Below, one piece after another: positions 29,530 to 39,779 of a stretch of 64,000 nucleotides of DNA. Both the position numbers and the translations under genes were made by a program. The DNA lies in assembly GCA_963744875.1 (NCBI GenBank), contig CAVUVQ010000036.1, forward strand, positions 248,001 to 312,000, written 5' to 3'. Position 1 is the stretch's first letter. Each line of letters starts with the position of its first letter. Under the pieces are notes generated by a model that saw only the letters and a program-made list of their open reading frames with translations, had not been told where the DNA came from and searched no databases. Source of the stretch: JACDAE01 sp963744875 (GTDB lineage: Bacteria > Chloroflexota > Ktedonobacteria > Ktedonobacterales > Ktedonobacteraceae).

Positions 29530-29884
29530 TGAAAGCGTTGAGGGGGCGGAAAAGGTTCAGGCATTGCTCATCTTTTCCCTGGCTGAAGAATGGAGGCAGG
29601 TGCTTCTCAGCCATGGATGTATATTTGGCATGCATGAGGAATATGGGGAGACAATTCAGTTTCCAGAGGGAACCACACGAACTCTGTTGTATAGTCGGGA
29701 AGGTCGGCCCACCAATCGCTATCGTATCCAGCTTTCCGATGGCCTTGAACTCCGTGAAATATTGGACGATGAGGGCAAGGGGAAAAGTTGGCTCACGCTT
29801 GTCTTGAGTCAGGAGCTAATGGGGGATACACGAGAAACAAGCGACAATCTTCAAGACAACGAACAGAGAGGAATGGTCCTGTAA
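29522..29884 (+). CDS. Small hypothetical protein, 120 residues
   Basis: Starts at ATG 29522 inside the end of the methyltransferase gene, so translation is probably coupled. It reads MNSESVEGAEKVQALLIFSL and then a beta-rich middle (YSREGRPTNRYRIQLSDGLE). No family recognised, no membrane segment. Its tight coupling suggests an accessory role for the methyltransferases. Confidence 0.6.
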   Translation: MNSESVEGAEKVQALLIFSLAEEWRQVLLSHGCIFGMHEEYGETIQFPEGTTRTLLYSREGRPTNRYRIQLSDGLELREILDDEGKGKSWLTLVLSQELMGDTRETSDNLQDNEQRGMVL

Positions 29885-29956
29885 GAAACGAATTGTAGCA
29901 CCCTAAAATTTGATGTACCGTGTGTTTATCATTTATCAATACTTCTATGTCAATAA

Positions 29957-29986
29957 TTGACATTGAAAATCTTTTTATATTAAACT
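29957..29986 (+). promoter_or_regulatory. Predicted promoter
   Basis: TTGACA (29957-29962) and TAAACT (29981-29986) with an 18-base AT-rich spacer, about 60 bases before the ATG at 30045. Confidence 0.45.
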
Positions 29987-30044
29987 ATAGATAGGTGCTA
30001 CTGTATTATGTAAATGTAGATGAACGGATGAGAGGAGCAATAGT

Positions 30045-30897
30045 ATGTTACAAGTGGTTAGTTATCCGATTGACTTATCCGATTGGAATCCAAAGTCAGT
30101 AGAGCAACCATTTTATTTCGAACTTTACGGTGAGACAAGACCTGCTATCACGATGGATTACGAAGAGGTACTTCCTATAGGACAAAGTGAAAGTACGTTT
30201 CAAAATACAACTCCATTATCCATTTATGAATATAATTGGACGATTGGTCATAGTGAAGATGAACCACTCAATTTTATTTGGTCTGGACTCCAAGAACCTG
30301 CTGCTAAGGTTTTCCTTTATTTCCCGATCAAGTAGGGGATGGCGGGAGAAAGTTTGTTGCAACGGTAGGGCACCTAACCCCCGTACCAGATCAAGAGAAG
30401 TGGTTAGAAAAGATTTCTCAACTTTCTAAAGATGCTTCTCCATTTGTGGCAGATATAAGCTTAATATCTCGTTTAGTCCCAGGAGTTCCTTTTCCAGAAG
30501 TTGCTTCAATACTCTCGACGATTGCGAAACTTCAGATTAATAGTGTGCCGCGTGTAAAGGGCTTTGAATGGTCGGTAAAGAAAGTGACTCACCAATCAGA
30601 ATATGGAGTCATGCAAGGCATAGAGTGGACCATTCCCAAGGAGTTATTCCAGCTCTTAGGAACACGATTGACGGGGAGTGTTGCCGTTTGTTTTATTCCA
30701 TCCGTGGGCCAGAAAGACTATAGCATTTTTGACGGACAACAAGAGAATTTAATTTCAACAAGGAACACTTCTTGCCCGTGTAGAAATTTCATTGGGCAAG
30801 ATCAAAGAGAAGCCTTTCTATGTTCCTTCCTGATCAGAGAGATCAAAAAAAGAATTTTGTGAAACTCCAAATTGCCCCGACGGATAAAAAACAATGA
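30045..30897 (+). pseudogene. Hypothetical protein, frameshifted
   Basis: No family recognised. The frame opens at ATG 30045 (MLQVVSYPIDLSDWN) after GAGGAGC. Shifts are needed near 30330 (to FVATVGHLTPVPDQEKW), near 30760 (to GTLLARVEISLGKIK) and near 30830 (to FLPDQRDQKKN), ending at TGA 30895-30897. Repaired length is about 283 residues of mixed alpha-beta composition, with no signal peptide or membrane helix. AT-rich compared with the core genes, and followed by an IS982-type element. It may be an acquired gene. Confidence 0.5.
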
Positions 30898-31064
30898 AAC
30901 AGTGCTTTAGATCAAGCTACTGTAATCGCATGCCCTTTGGCTGAATACTAAAATTTGACATGATTGTAATCGCCAAGGGAAACGTGGTAGTATGCCTGTT
31001 CTGCTTCTCATTTGCGGTTATTCTGACATCATATTGCATCTCTGCTTGTATAAGCTATCTATTT

Positions 31065-32065
31065 AACGCGATGTGCAAGTTTTCTTAAGCAACCAAACGA
31101 TCAAATTGAAGCAAAGGAGCCTCTTCTTGCTGATTGAAGAAAAAGCAGATGGTATGCATCAAAATGAAGCGCAACAAGCGATTACGCAAATGCCACAAAT
31201 CACGTGCCCAGACCCGCTTCATCTGACACCGATCCGTCAATTGACCAAAGACGGTATCGATGAGATAGCGAACCCGTCCCAAGACGGGGCTCTGGTAGGC
31301 TGCCGCTTGTGGCGAATGCGCTTTGCGAAATGGCGCTTGCAAGACAATGCCCTTGGTTCGCAAGAAGGCTTGCAGATCAGGAAGCCAATAGTTGCGATCA
31401 CCCAACGACAACGCCAGTTGTGCCTTCCAGCAAGAAGGGGAACGATTTCTCCATCCGATTCATTGGCTGGAGCCAGAAACAAGCGTGTGAGCACGCCCGG
31501 CCAACTCAATTGTGCATGCAAACGAAAGCCATAAAAGGTTTGTCGATCTGCATGATCTTTGCCATAGCTGGCCTCGCCTCGGAAGCGGACACACCAGGGC
31601 GCTCGCGCAAAACGACAAACCGGAACGGGCACACTATCAACAATGGACATCATGCGGATCGTAGCTGATCACTTCATCGCGCAACCAACACCAGAGGCGC
31701 TCTTTCACCGCCCACAAATTGGCGGCTTGCCGAACAAAGGTGGTGCGATGCAGACCGCTCAAGGCTGGAAAAAAGTGCGTGTAGTGCCGCTGGAAGTACG
31801 CAAAGAGTTCTTTATCCTGGCGACAACCCAGATAACTTCCGACGACTTCCATCGTGATCACTTCACTATCGGAGAGTTTGGAACCGGACCTCGTGCTCGC
31901 AATCGTTGGTCTTTGAGAATCATTGGCACCATCTCGTCAATCAGACAAAAACATGTGATAATAAAATCGTCCAAGTTCATGGGGACCTCCTCAGAATGTT
32001 TTTAGCTTTTTCTGAGAATACCTCATGAACTTTTTCTTTGGCAAGAGAAACTTGCACATCGCGTT
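31065..32065 (-). mobile_element. IS982-family insertion sequence
   Basis: Terminal inverted repeats AACGCGATGTGCAAGTTT at 31065-31082 and its exact complement at 32048-32065 bound a 1,001-base element, the usual size of IS982. ATTT at 31061-31064 and 32066-32069 is a possible short target duplication. Confidence 0.9.
31085..31980 (-). pseudogene. IS982-family transposase, frameshifted
   Basis: Starts at ATG 31980 (MNLDDFIITCFCLIDEMVP) with GGAGG a few bases upstream. The pieces continue as VITMEVVGSYLGCRQDKELF after a shift near 31875, SIVDSVPVPVCRFARA with YGKDHADRQTFYGFRLH after a shift near 31650, and DRNYWLPDLQAFLRTKGI to the end after one near 31400. The conserved acidic residues of the DDE core (VDSVPVP, then GD) are visible. 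Three single-base shifts prevent expression as written. The coding region fills the element. Confidence 0.85.
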
Positions 32066-32193
32066 ATTTAAATGTATCCACTTTACTCGGACGAGATCGG
32101 CGATTAATTGATATAAGCATGTTGAGGCGGGAAGGGAAAGCACGGTGATGATGTAAGTGAGGAAGCCTTGTTGTGGGAAGAAAGCTAGTTCAA

Positions 32194-35100
32194 TTAATCG
32201 TCTTCAATCCCACTCTCTAAAGAAAGGATCTCTGCCAGAGCATCGTCTGCCGCGTCCCTCACTGCACCCATGTTTGGATCGGGATCACGGCACATCTCAA
32301 GCAAGCGTTCAAGTGCCGCATCAGGGATATTCCGACGAATTTTCCGAGTGCCTGAGCCGCTTTGATGCGTACCTGCCAGTGCGACCAATCGAGAAGTTCA
32401 GTAAGCTTTTCTAACAGTTTTGGCGAGGCAGTACCCAGTTCTCCAATGGTATCAGCGGCCTGCATTTGGACAAGCGTTGGAAAGACTTGTCCTTCTATTC
32501 GTCCATCAAGAACAGACAGTGCTTGAGATGCAAGGTCGGAAAGCGTCTGGGAAGATTGCTTTTGTAGGATATGAAGAACTATCTGGCGTATATCACTGCT
32601 CTCATCGCTTAGAAGATTCATAAACAAATCACCAGATATCGGTTCATTGCGCATTTCTAGTACTCTTATAGCTGATTGACGAACATCTTCATCTTTCTGA
32701 TAAAAGTATGGCATCAATGAGGTTATCAATAACCGCTTCCTTTGTGTCCCCAGAACCTGAACCACGCTTTGACGAACACCAAAGCCAGGGTCCTCAAGCA
32801 GAGGGAGTAAACGGTCAATGGGTATCTGATCCCCCAGGCTCCCAGAACCTGAACCACGCTTTGACGAACATCAGCGTCAGGGTCCTCAAGCAGAGGGAGT
32901 AAACGATCTAGCGGCATCTGATCCCCAGGCTGCCCAGGACCTCTACCACGCTCCGACGAACATTGGAGGAAGGGTCCTCAAGCAGGGGGAGTAAACGGTC
33001 TAGCGGCATCTGATCCCCCAGGCTGCCCAGGACCTCTACCACGCTTTGACGAACATTGCGAGGAAGGGTTTTCAAGCAGGGGAGCAAGCGGTCAATAGCC
33101 ATCTGATCTCCCAACGTCCCTAGCACTTCTACCACCACCTGACGAACATGAGAAGAAGGATCTTCCAGCAGAGAGAGCAAGCGGTCAATGGGCATCTGAT
33201 CCCCCAGGCTGCCCAGGATCTGAACCACGCCCTGACGAACATGAGAGTCAGGGTCCTCAAGCAGAGGAAGTAAACGATCAATAGCGGCATCTGATCCCCC
33301 AGGCTGCCCAGGATCTCTACCACGCCCTGACGAACATCAGCGTCAGGGTCCTCAAGCAGAGGGAGTAAACGGTCAAGCGGCATCTGATCCCCAGGGTGCC
33401 CAGGACTTCTACCACCTCCGACGAACATCGGAGGAAGGGTCCTCAAGCAGAGGGAGTAAGCGGTCAATCGGCATCTGATCTCCCAGCGTCCCAGAACCTG
33501 AACCACCGCCTGACGAACACCGGAAGAAGGATCTTCAAGCAGAGGCAGTAAGCGGTCAATAGGCATCTGATCTCCCCAGGTTCCCAGCACTTCTACCACC
33601 GTCCCGACGAACATCAGCGTCAGGATTTTTCAGCAAGAGAAGCAAATCATTTTCTGATATCCACATGCCCAGATTTTTTAGCGCCTGGGTAGCAGCCTGC
33701 TGCACATTGCTATCCACATCTTTCAGGGCTTGTATCAACTGCTTTATGACAACATCTTTTCCCGCTATGCGAAGGTGAGCAATATCTTCTGCTAAGGTTT
33801 GAAATCTTTCTGCACGTACTTTTCGTCCTTTGCGTGCCGCATCCAGGAGTTCCTCTACCCAGAGGGAAATGGCATGTGTTTCAAGCTGTAGTATCTCTCT
33901 CGTTCTTCCTGTCTCCCAGCGCTCACCATCTCCTACTTCTGCCAACGATGTTAGTGCGAGCGTCAGACCAAGATCACCAGGATCACCCTCTTCCGTCTCC
34001 CGTTGTTGTATCAACTGACTGAGCCAGTGTGCGGCCTCTATTTGACCCTTCCTCTCAGGCAACTGAGTCAGCACACCCACCATCAAACGGAGCACTTCCG
34101 TCCAACGACTATATCTGCGTTTGCTCCATGCAAGCTCATACGCTTTTGCTCTTTTCTCATCAGAACTTATGAATTGCTGTGCCAGTTCCGCAGCGGCCAG
34201 ATATTCTTGAAACGTTTGATGGCGAAAACCGTACGTCTCACGTGCGACAATATCCAGGATGCCTGATGTGGTAATCTTTCTGACAATGATTTCCGCTTCT
34301 TCCCATGAACGCTTCTGAATCTCTTCTAGAAAGGTAAAAAGGTCATCCGTTGTAAAGGTGCGCCCTTTCTTCTCTTGATAGAGCCAGAGTGAGAGACCTG
34401 TCAGCGCACGCAGAAGGTGCCGACGTGCAACACTCTCCGGTTCTTTGAGCGTCAGAATTGCCTCGATGACCTCACGATATAAAGATGATCGACTGGATGG
34501 TAATCCTCCTGTTTTGATGAAGACCACCGCTGCCAGGCTAAATAACAATGGATTGTCGCCCCAGGTCGCTGCCTGTGAATGCTTCTCTAACAGGGTGACG
34601 AAATCGAGCGCAGAGAGGTGTGTCGTTGTTTTCGCCAGAGGAAGCTGAAGCAATTCTGGCAAAAGCTTTGTGGCCAGTTCTCTGCGCAATTGCGGCGTCA
34701 TGGACAACAATTCCCACTCAGCAAATTGCCCGTGTTTGAGTTGCCCCCCTTTATAATCCGTGAAACGAGAACCGACAATCCAGATGTTTCCATGTCTGGC
34801 TGCCAGATGATTCACCTGCTCTATCATTTGCGGGCGAAGAGCGGGGATTACTTCGTCCAGACTATCCAGGGCAACAAACGCGCGTCCACGCTCAATCTCC
34901 GTCCAGAGAACATCTGCGTAGCTCCTCTCGATCATCAAATTCTCGACGACATCTTGCAGATAGCTCTGAAATGTCTTGCCTGAACGGGCCAGATCAGCGA
35001 GCGAGAGAAAGATAGGGAGCAGCGCCTGCGTATTGGGTATTGTTTTCTCCAGAGCTTCCTGTGCACGACGACTGACGAGATAGCGAAGGGTTGTCGTCTT

Positions 35101-36246
35101 CCCTGTGCCAGGGCCACCCAGGATAACGATGCGTCCCTGTGGGCTTGCACTGAGGGCATCTTCGCCATGTTGCGCAATTTTTGGTTGGGTTGGCTTGTTT
35201 ATGTCGCGAGATTTCTCGTGACCGTGGCGCATTGCCGTTTCAGCAAGGTCATATGGTTCCTCTTCTAATGACTCTCCTAGAAATTTGCGTCGTTGTTTGC
35301 GCTCCAGATCTTCAGCCGCCAGTGGATCGCTACGCAAGGCCAGTGGCTGGAAAATGGCATGCAGCGATAATCCTTCCGATGAATCAATCGGCAGCGTTAC
35401 GGAACTATAGCGTTTCGCGACCTCATTCAAGTATCTCCTGCAATTCTCCTCATTTCCAGTCATAGATGGCTTGCCATTGAGAGAGGGAGGAGGCGTTAGC
35501 CAGATATCATTGCCAACAGCCTGATCACTGAACAGATATGGGGTAGGAAGAGGTGGATGCAGGCTCAGATCAGTGTTGACCTCGTCAAGAGCTCTTTTCA
35601 CCCAACGATCCAGATCGCTCAATGAGAGTGCTTTCTTCTCAGGATCAGATGAAGCATCTTCCAGGCGAGTACTACAAGCGGCGCGAACCGCCCAGGAGAG
35701 AAAACCAGACCCTCCATCCAGATCGCGAAATTCCCGTGTCTTGTCCTTACCTGCACATGCGGAGAGGATTGCCGACATGCTTCCCTGAGCCGCTTTTTTG
35801 ACAATATCGCGTATCTCTTCCTCACCTTTGAACGCATCTTCATATGCAGCTTTTGCATGGCAACAATCAAGGATCAGCAGTTTGGATTGAGCACGGCTCC
35901 GGCGCAAAATTCGTTTGATGGCACTGATGTCTATGGCGGTAATGAGATTGTTGCTATCGGTATTGTTGCAGAGAAGATAGAGTTGTTGGTCAAGAGTATC
36001 AAAAAAGGCATGTCCAGAAAAATGGATGAGCAAGGTGTCGGATGCATCGCATTGCTCAACAAATTGCTGGAACGTCGCCAGACCCTCATCGCGGCTCTGA
36101 GCAATAACGGATTCGACGGCTGTAAACTGACAAACTGGCCCCCGTAACGTCTCTGCTAGTCTGGTCACGTCCGTTTCGGCATATTGGAGACGGATATTTT
36201 CAGGGCCATTCGCTCCAATGAGATAGGCATAGCGTTTCTGGCTCAT
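32194..36246 (-). pseudogene. Caspase-NACHT-HEAT STAND protein, frameshifted in the repeats
   Basis: N-terminal caspase-like (C14) peptidase domain, residues 1-240, with the catalytic pair His79 (IHFSGHA) and Cys129 (LDCCHA). A linker follows, then a NACHT NTPase: Walker A GGPGTGKTT at about 377-385 and Walker B FVALDSLDE at about 457-465, with helical winged-helix parts to about 800. The C-terminus is a HEAT array of 31-residue units (GDQMPLDRLLPLLEDPDADV) ending in ALAEILSLESGIEDD. The first 890 residues are intact. At least six single-base indels lie in the repeat region (32,350-33,610), several in C runs. The ATG overlaps the stop of the EACC1-like gene (ATGA). Expected role: HEAT sensor, NACHT switch, protease effector causing cell death. 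The whole would be about 1,340 residues. Confidence 0.9.
32780..33640 (-). repeat. About nine 93-bp tandem coding repeats (HEAT units)
   Basis: The landmark CATCTGATC or a close variant recurs near 32824, 32915, 33006, 33100, 33190, 33285, 33380, 33472 and 33565, a spacing of about 91-95 bases, which is 31 codons blurred by indels. Units are almost identical; variation is concentrated in a few codons after LLEDP (DADVRQ, SSNVRR, SSHVRQ, SSGVRQ). More divergent units flank the block on both sides. Confidence 0.8.
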
Positions 36247-36662
36247 AGTTGCTTCTTATCGGTGGTATCGGGAGCCGATGGTTTGTCTGGTGAGGGTAAT
36301 GCGGTCCAGGGACGCTGTTCATCACGTGTCCCGATGTGCTTGCGCTGTACAACCACCGTCCCATCAGGATGACAAGTCTCTGTTTCCTCAACTTCCCAGT
36401 GGATGGAGCGATCCGGCGGAGTGTATTGATTGAGAATGCGCACGATCAGCGGCGTGAGGGAACTGGCTAGTGTGGCAACCGCGAGAATCACCGTCGTCAG
36501 ATCACCACGGGTATTCGAGAGAGCATCTGGATCAGGTTCAACGCGCAATCGAAGCGCTGGCTCAGCGTCCTGAAGTTCTTCATAGAGGTTGATATGGTGT
36601 TGCTCAAGAAATGCCTGTGCCTCGTCTGATAGGTCTAGAAAAACCTTGATATCCTGGGCCAT
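36243..36662 (-). CDS. EACC1-like small conflict-system protein
   Basis: A 139-residue protein: an alpha-beta N-terminus (MAQDIKVFLDLSDEAQAFLE), then LRLRVEPDPDALSNTRGDLT, one hydrophobic helix (VILAVATLASSLTPLIVRIL, about residues 75-95) and a beta-rich tail (IHWEVEETETCHPDGTVVVQ). This pattern resembles effector-associated constant component 1 (EACC1), a small protein found next to caspase or other effectors in STAND-based conflict systems; the match is from memory. AGGAGGG precedes ATG 36662, which is preferred over 36698. Its stop overlaps the caspase-NACHT start by four bases, so the two are translationally coupled and probably form one system. Confidence 0.7.
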   Translation of the reverse strand: MAQDIKVFLDLSDEAQAFLEQHHINLYEELQDAEPALRLRVEPDPDALSNTRGDLTTVILAVATLASSLTPLIVRILNQYTPPDRSIHWEVEETETCHPDGTVVVQRKHIGTRDEQRPWTALPSPDKPSAPDTTDKKQL

Positions 36663-36854
36663 AGTCCCTCCTATACTCGCGTAAAAATCGTATATCATTG
36701 ATTGATGTCACTTTATAATAGCTTGATCGTATTGTCAATAATAAGGAGCCCATCATCAAAAAACGCATCGACTCCCCGTTTTCGGCTCTGCGAAACTCCT
36801 GGTGGCGTTGAGCATGAGTCATGTGGTATCTCCGAACAAACGATGAGAAAATGT

Positions 36855-37615
36855 TTATGGAAGAGTTGTCTGAAGACCCTCCCAAGCCTCCCTCACAGGC
36901 TTAATCGTCTGCGAATAATTGCCCGGCATGTCACGCCACTTCACTCCCCTCAAAAAAGCATCGATCAGTTGCCTGACCTTCTCAGCAGAGACACCAGGGA
37001 CAACTGGATACATAACGGCAGATTGTTCCTTTTGGCACTTCTTGTACCTCTACACGACCTTCCCTCACAGGTTTACGCCTTGGCCCATCAGGATCAACCA
37101 TCGTATGTTGGTCAATCAGCGCCAGCAGGTGCAAATCGCTTTGCCCTTTATGAATATTCAAGCGAAGAGGCTGTATCGCTGTAGAGAAAGGGACGACCAT
37201 CGAAGAGCAAGGTTGTGGAGATTCAGGGAGTGCGAAGTGGAAGAAGTGTCTCTGCCTGTGATGCTTCCTGAAGAGGGGCAACCAGGAAATGATTATTTTG
37301 GGTGATCGATAAAACCGTCGTCAATTGCGCGGTCAGAGTATTGACGGTTTGCGTCAGTTGATCAATACGATCGTCGTTCGCTGGTTGAGAAGGCATTTGT
37401 GGGGGATCTATGGCTTTCCCATCATGTCCAGAGATATTGAGAATGATCGTGTAGCTGATCCCAGCTCCACAGCGAATAAACAGGATGAGATTGGCGATGG
37501 CATCAGAAAAATGCCAGATGAACGATGCCAATGTTATCAACGTCAACAGCCCAAAGAGAGCACAGAGGCAAAAGAGCAGATTTCCTTTGATGACGATTGC
37601 CATTGCGTTGAGCAC
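36855..37615 (-). pseudogene. Membrane protein of the caspase-NACHT operon, frameshifted
   Basis: N-terminal hydrophobic stretch with two membrane helices (LLFCLCALFGLLTLITLASF and IANLILFIRCGAGISYTIIL), then a predicted coiled coil (DDRIDQLTQTVNTLTAQLTT). After a shift near 37230 the text continues PQPCSSMVVPFSTAIQPLRL, KGQSDLHLLALIDQHTMVDP. After one near 37025 it continues VVPGVSAEKVRQLIDAFLRG and ends GLQTTLP at 36855. Repaired length is about 253 residues. It lies between a 77-residue hydrophobic protein and the EACC1-like gene, same direction, so it is likely part of the same operon. No family recognised. It may be the membrane-anchored partner of the caspase effector. Confidence 0.55.
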
Positions 37616-37650
37616 TCTGGGCTTGCTGAAAACAACCCGGAAGAATGATT

Positions 37651-37884
37651 TCAGGTGCCAGACTCATCACTAGTCTTGGGTCCATTGATGAGGATACTGG
37701 GCCAGGTGGTTGCTCCTGGAAGAACCGTCTCGGCAATGATACAAAGGGATGAGACAAACATCAGCGGCTCGGCAAGAAGCGATAATAAGAGCTTGAGCCA
37801 GTTGGAGGTTGCTGGAATAAATGGCAATTCTGCGATAATATGGCGAAATGTCCATTCCCGTTGACGAGGTACAAAAGCTGTCAT
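37651..37884 (-). CDS. Small hydrophobic protein, 77 residues
   Basis: MTAFVPRQREWTFRHIIAEL leads into one long hydrophobic region (LLLSLLAEPLMFVSSLCIIA), likely a membrane helix, and a short polar tail. AGAAGGA lies about 9 bases before the ATG. It is the first gene of the minus-strand run that continues with the frameshifted membrane protein, the EACC1-like protein and the caspase-NACHT protein. No family recognised. It could be a sensor, a regulator or a small toxin-like component. Confidence 0.5.
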   Translation of the reverse strand: MTAFVPRQREWTFRHIIAELPFIPATSNWLKLLLSLLAEPLMFVSSLCIIAETVLPGATTWPSILINGPKTSDESGT

Positions 37885-38224
37885 ATGATAATCCTTCTAT
37901 GAAATACTCACAGATAGTCTCCCTTCTGCCACCTGATACTTCCCTTAAGAACGCAAGTAGGAGTGGAACAATTCTCTGTGAATCCATTGGAATTGTTGAT
38001 GTTAGAAGCCTCCAGCAAGCCTTGAGAGATCTTGCTGGAAGCCAAAAAATGTAGCCAAAAGTGCAGCCTGACCCGCACACATTTCTAATTCGTATGGATT
38101 GTATGAACTGGTACGAACACTCAAAAAATTGAGGATAGTGCTATCTCGCGGGCACATATGCAATATGCTCTTACACGCTAAAAAAACTTTTTTGTCTCCA
38201 CAATTCACTGAAAGGCGCTATTCA
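37885..38224. other. Divergent intergenic region
   Basis: Separates the caspase operon from the MazG-like gene and must carry both promoters. It contains a hairpin TCCAGCAAG (38011-38019) / CTTGCTGGA (38031-38039). A short plus-strand frame (37848-38054) is not convincing. Confidence 0.45.
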
Positions 38225-38554
38225 ATGCGAACCGAATATAATAAACTCGTGCGTGATCGTATCCCCGAAATTCTCGAACGTGCAGGGTATACCTATACCA
38301 TCGCTACACTGAACGAGCAGGAATATCAGCAAGCATTACGCGCTAAATTATGTGAAGAGGCTGCCGAAGCTGCTAGCGCCGATGCACAACATCTTATTTC
38401 CGAGCTTGCCGATCTCTATGAGGTTATAGATACACTTATGGTTAGCAATTCCATTGATCCTGCTACAGTACGTGCCGAGCAGGAACGGCGTCGTTCCGAA
38501 CGTGGCGGCTTCACACAACGTATTCGCTTGCTGGATACTATCTCTCCATCATAA
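38225..38554 (+). CDS. MazG-like nucleotide pyrophosphohydrolase
   Basis: A 109-residue all-alpha protein of the MazG/phosphoribosyl-ATP pyrophosphohydrolase-like superfamily, which hydrolyses NTPs or related phosphates. Visible signatures are the opening YNKLVRDRIPEILE (residues 4-17) and the metal-binding helices LCEEAAEAA (about 39-47) and ISELADLYEVIDTL (about 55-68), which supply the acidic cluster. ATG 38225 has AAAGG about 10 bases upstream; longer starts from 38099 have no support. Intact, monocistronic. Likely house-cleaning of modified nucleotides. Confidence 0.85.
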   Translation: MRTEYNKLVRDRIPEILERAGYTYTIATLNEQEYQQALRAKLCEEAAEAASADAQHLISELADLYEVIDTLMVSNSIDPATVRAEQERRRSERGGFTQRIRLLDTISPS

Positions 38555-38703
38555 ATCTGTTACCTGCTATTATAGTAAATCGTAGAACATACTACCCCCA
38601 GGTGCATATGCTCACTGGGGCTTTCAACGTGCCTGTCACTTTATGTCTCTACTTGACACGTTCTCTCCACAGGTCAGTTATGCTAGAAAGGATTTGTTAG
38701 ATT

Positions 38704-39528
38704 ATGACAGCCGAAAATACTGCACAATCATCTGATTTACATGAGGAAACTCGCAGCATCTGGAACCAGAATGCCGCGTTCTGGGATGACAAAATGCGCG
38801 ATGGCAACGATTTTCAGCGCATCCTCGTCGGTCCCGCCAGCGAACGTTTGCTCAATCTGCAAGCAGGGGAAATTGTGCTGGAGATTGCATGTGGCAATGG
38901 GGTCTTTGCACGTCGTATGGCTCAACTGGGGGTATCCATTGTGGCAACTGACTTCAGTGCCCAGTTGCTCGAACGCGCCCAGGCGCGTACAAGTGAATAT
39001 GCTGACCGCATTGAATATCGCCTCGTCGATGCCACACAAGAAGATCAGATGATTGCCCTTGGCCTACAACGCTTTGATGCAGTCGTCTGCAATATGGCGA
39101 TCATGGATATGAGTGAGATCGATCCCCTTATGCGGGGTATTCGGCAGGTTCTCAAACCAGGAGGACGTTTTGTATTCTCTCTCATGCATCCATGTTTTAA
39201 TAATATGGCAACGACGTTATGCGTCGAAGAAGCTGACAACAATGGCGACCTCACCACCACCCACTCTATCAAAATTGCCAGATACCTCCATCTTACTCAC
39301 CAGAAAGGGCTTGGCATACTCGGTCAGCCTGCTCCTCACTACTACTTTCATCGTCCCCTGCATATCCTCTTCAATGCCTGCTTTCGGGCGGGCTTCGTTG
39401 TGGACGGATTAGAGGAGCCGGCCTTCAATTCACCCGAAGATGGTTCGGCAAGTAGTCGTTTGCTCAGTTGGGTTAACTATAATGAAATCCCACCCGTACT
39501 GGTGGTTCGCGTGCATGTCGCAGGTTAA
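38704..39528 (+). CDS. Class I SAM-dependent methyltransferase
   Basis: A 274-residue methyltransferase with a helical N-terminus (IWNQNAAFWDDKM), motif I LEIACGNGVFARRMA (about 59-73), the acid in IVATDFSAQLLERA and motif FDAVVCNMAIMDM, then LKPGGRFVFSLMHPCF. The HPCF pocket segment is typical of the Methyltransf_11-type branch acting on small molecules. AAGG lies upstream of the ATG, and a strong terminator follows, so it is probably monocistronic. Substrate not predictable. Confidence 0.9.
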   Translation: MTAENTAQSSDLHEETRSIWNQNAAFWDDKMRDGNDFQRILVGPASERLLNLQAGEIVLEIACGNGVFARRMAQLGVSIVATDFSAQLLERAQARTSEYADRIEYRLVDATQEDQMIALGLQRFDAVVCNMAIMDMSEIDPLMRGIRQVLKPGGRFVFSLMHPCFNNMATTLCVEEADNNGDLTTTHSIKIARYLHLTHQKGLGILGQPAPHYYFHRPLHILFNACFRAGFVVDGLEEPAFNSPEDGSASSRLLSWVNYNEIPPVLVVRVHVAG

Positions 39529-39563
39529 CATAAATTCCCTTGCATTTTCGGATCTCTCCCTTC

Positions 39564-39598
39564 GGCTCTCCTCTAATGAAGGAGAGCCAATATTTTTT
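39564..39598 (+). terminator. Rho-independent terminator
   Basis: GGCTCTCCT (39564-39572) and AGGAGAGCC (39580-39588) form a 9-bp stem with a 7-base loop, followed by AATATTTTTT. Confidence 0.9.
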
Positions 39599-39779
39599 AC
39601 CAAAGGGCTGTTTAAAACGTCTTTCTTTTAAAACATGTGATCGTTGCTATCGCTGGCATCTTCGATCAAAACAGTAGTCGCTCTATGATCATCGTTTTGT
39701 TATTTCCAGTGCTACACTACCTGTTCCAAAAAGTCGCATTATTTTTGCAAGGAAGCAAGCATAGAGAGGAAGGACTGCA

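Noticed and set aside
31073..32005. Plus-strand frames in the IS982 element
   Set aside because: Antisense to the transposase, explained by it.
32780..33640. Regular 93-bp repeats resembling a satellite or CRISPR
   Set aside because: They translate as HEAT units in continuation of the NACHT protein; no spacers.
36702..37305. Plus-strand frames opposite the caspase operon
   Set aside because: The minus strand gives a membrane protein with coiled coil and a sensible C-terminus; the plus frames show no domain or ribosome site.
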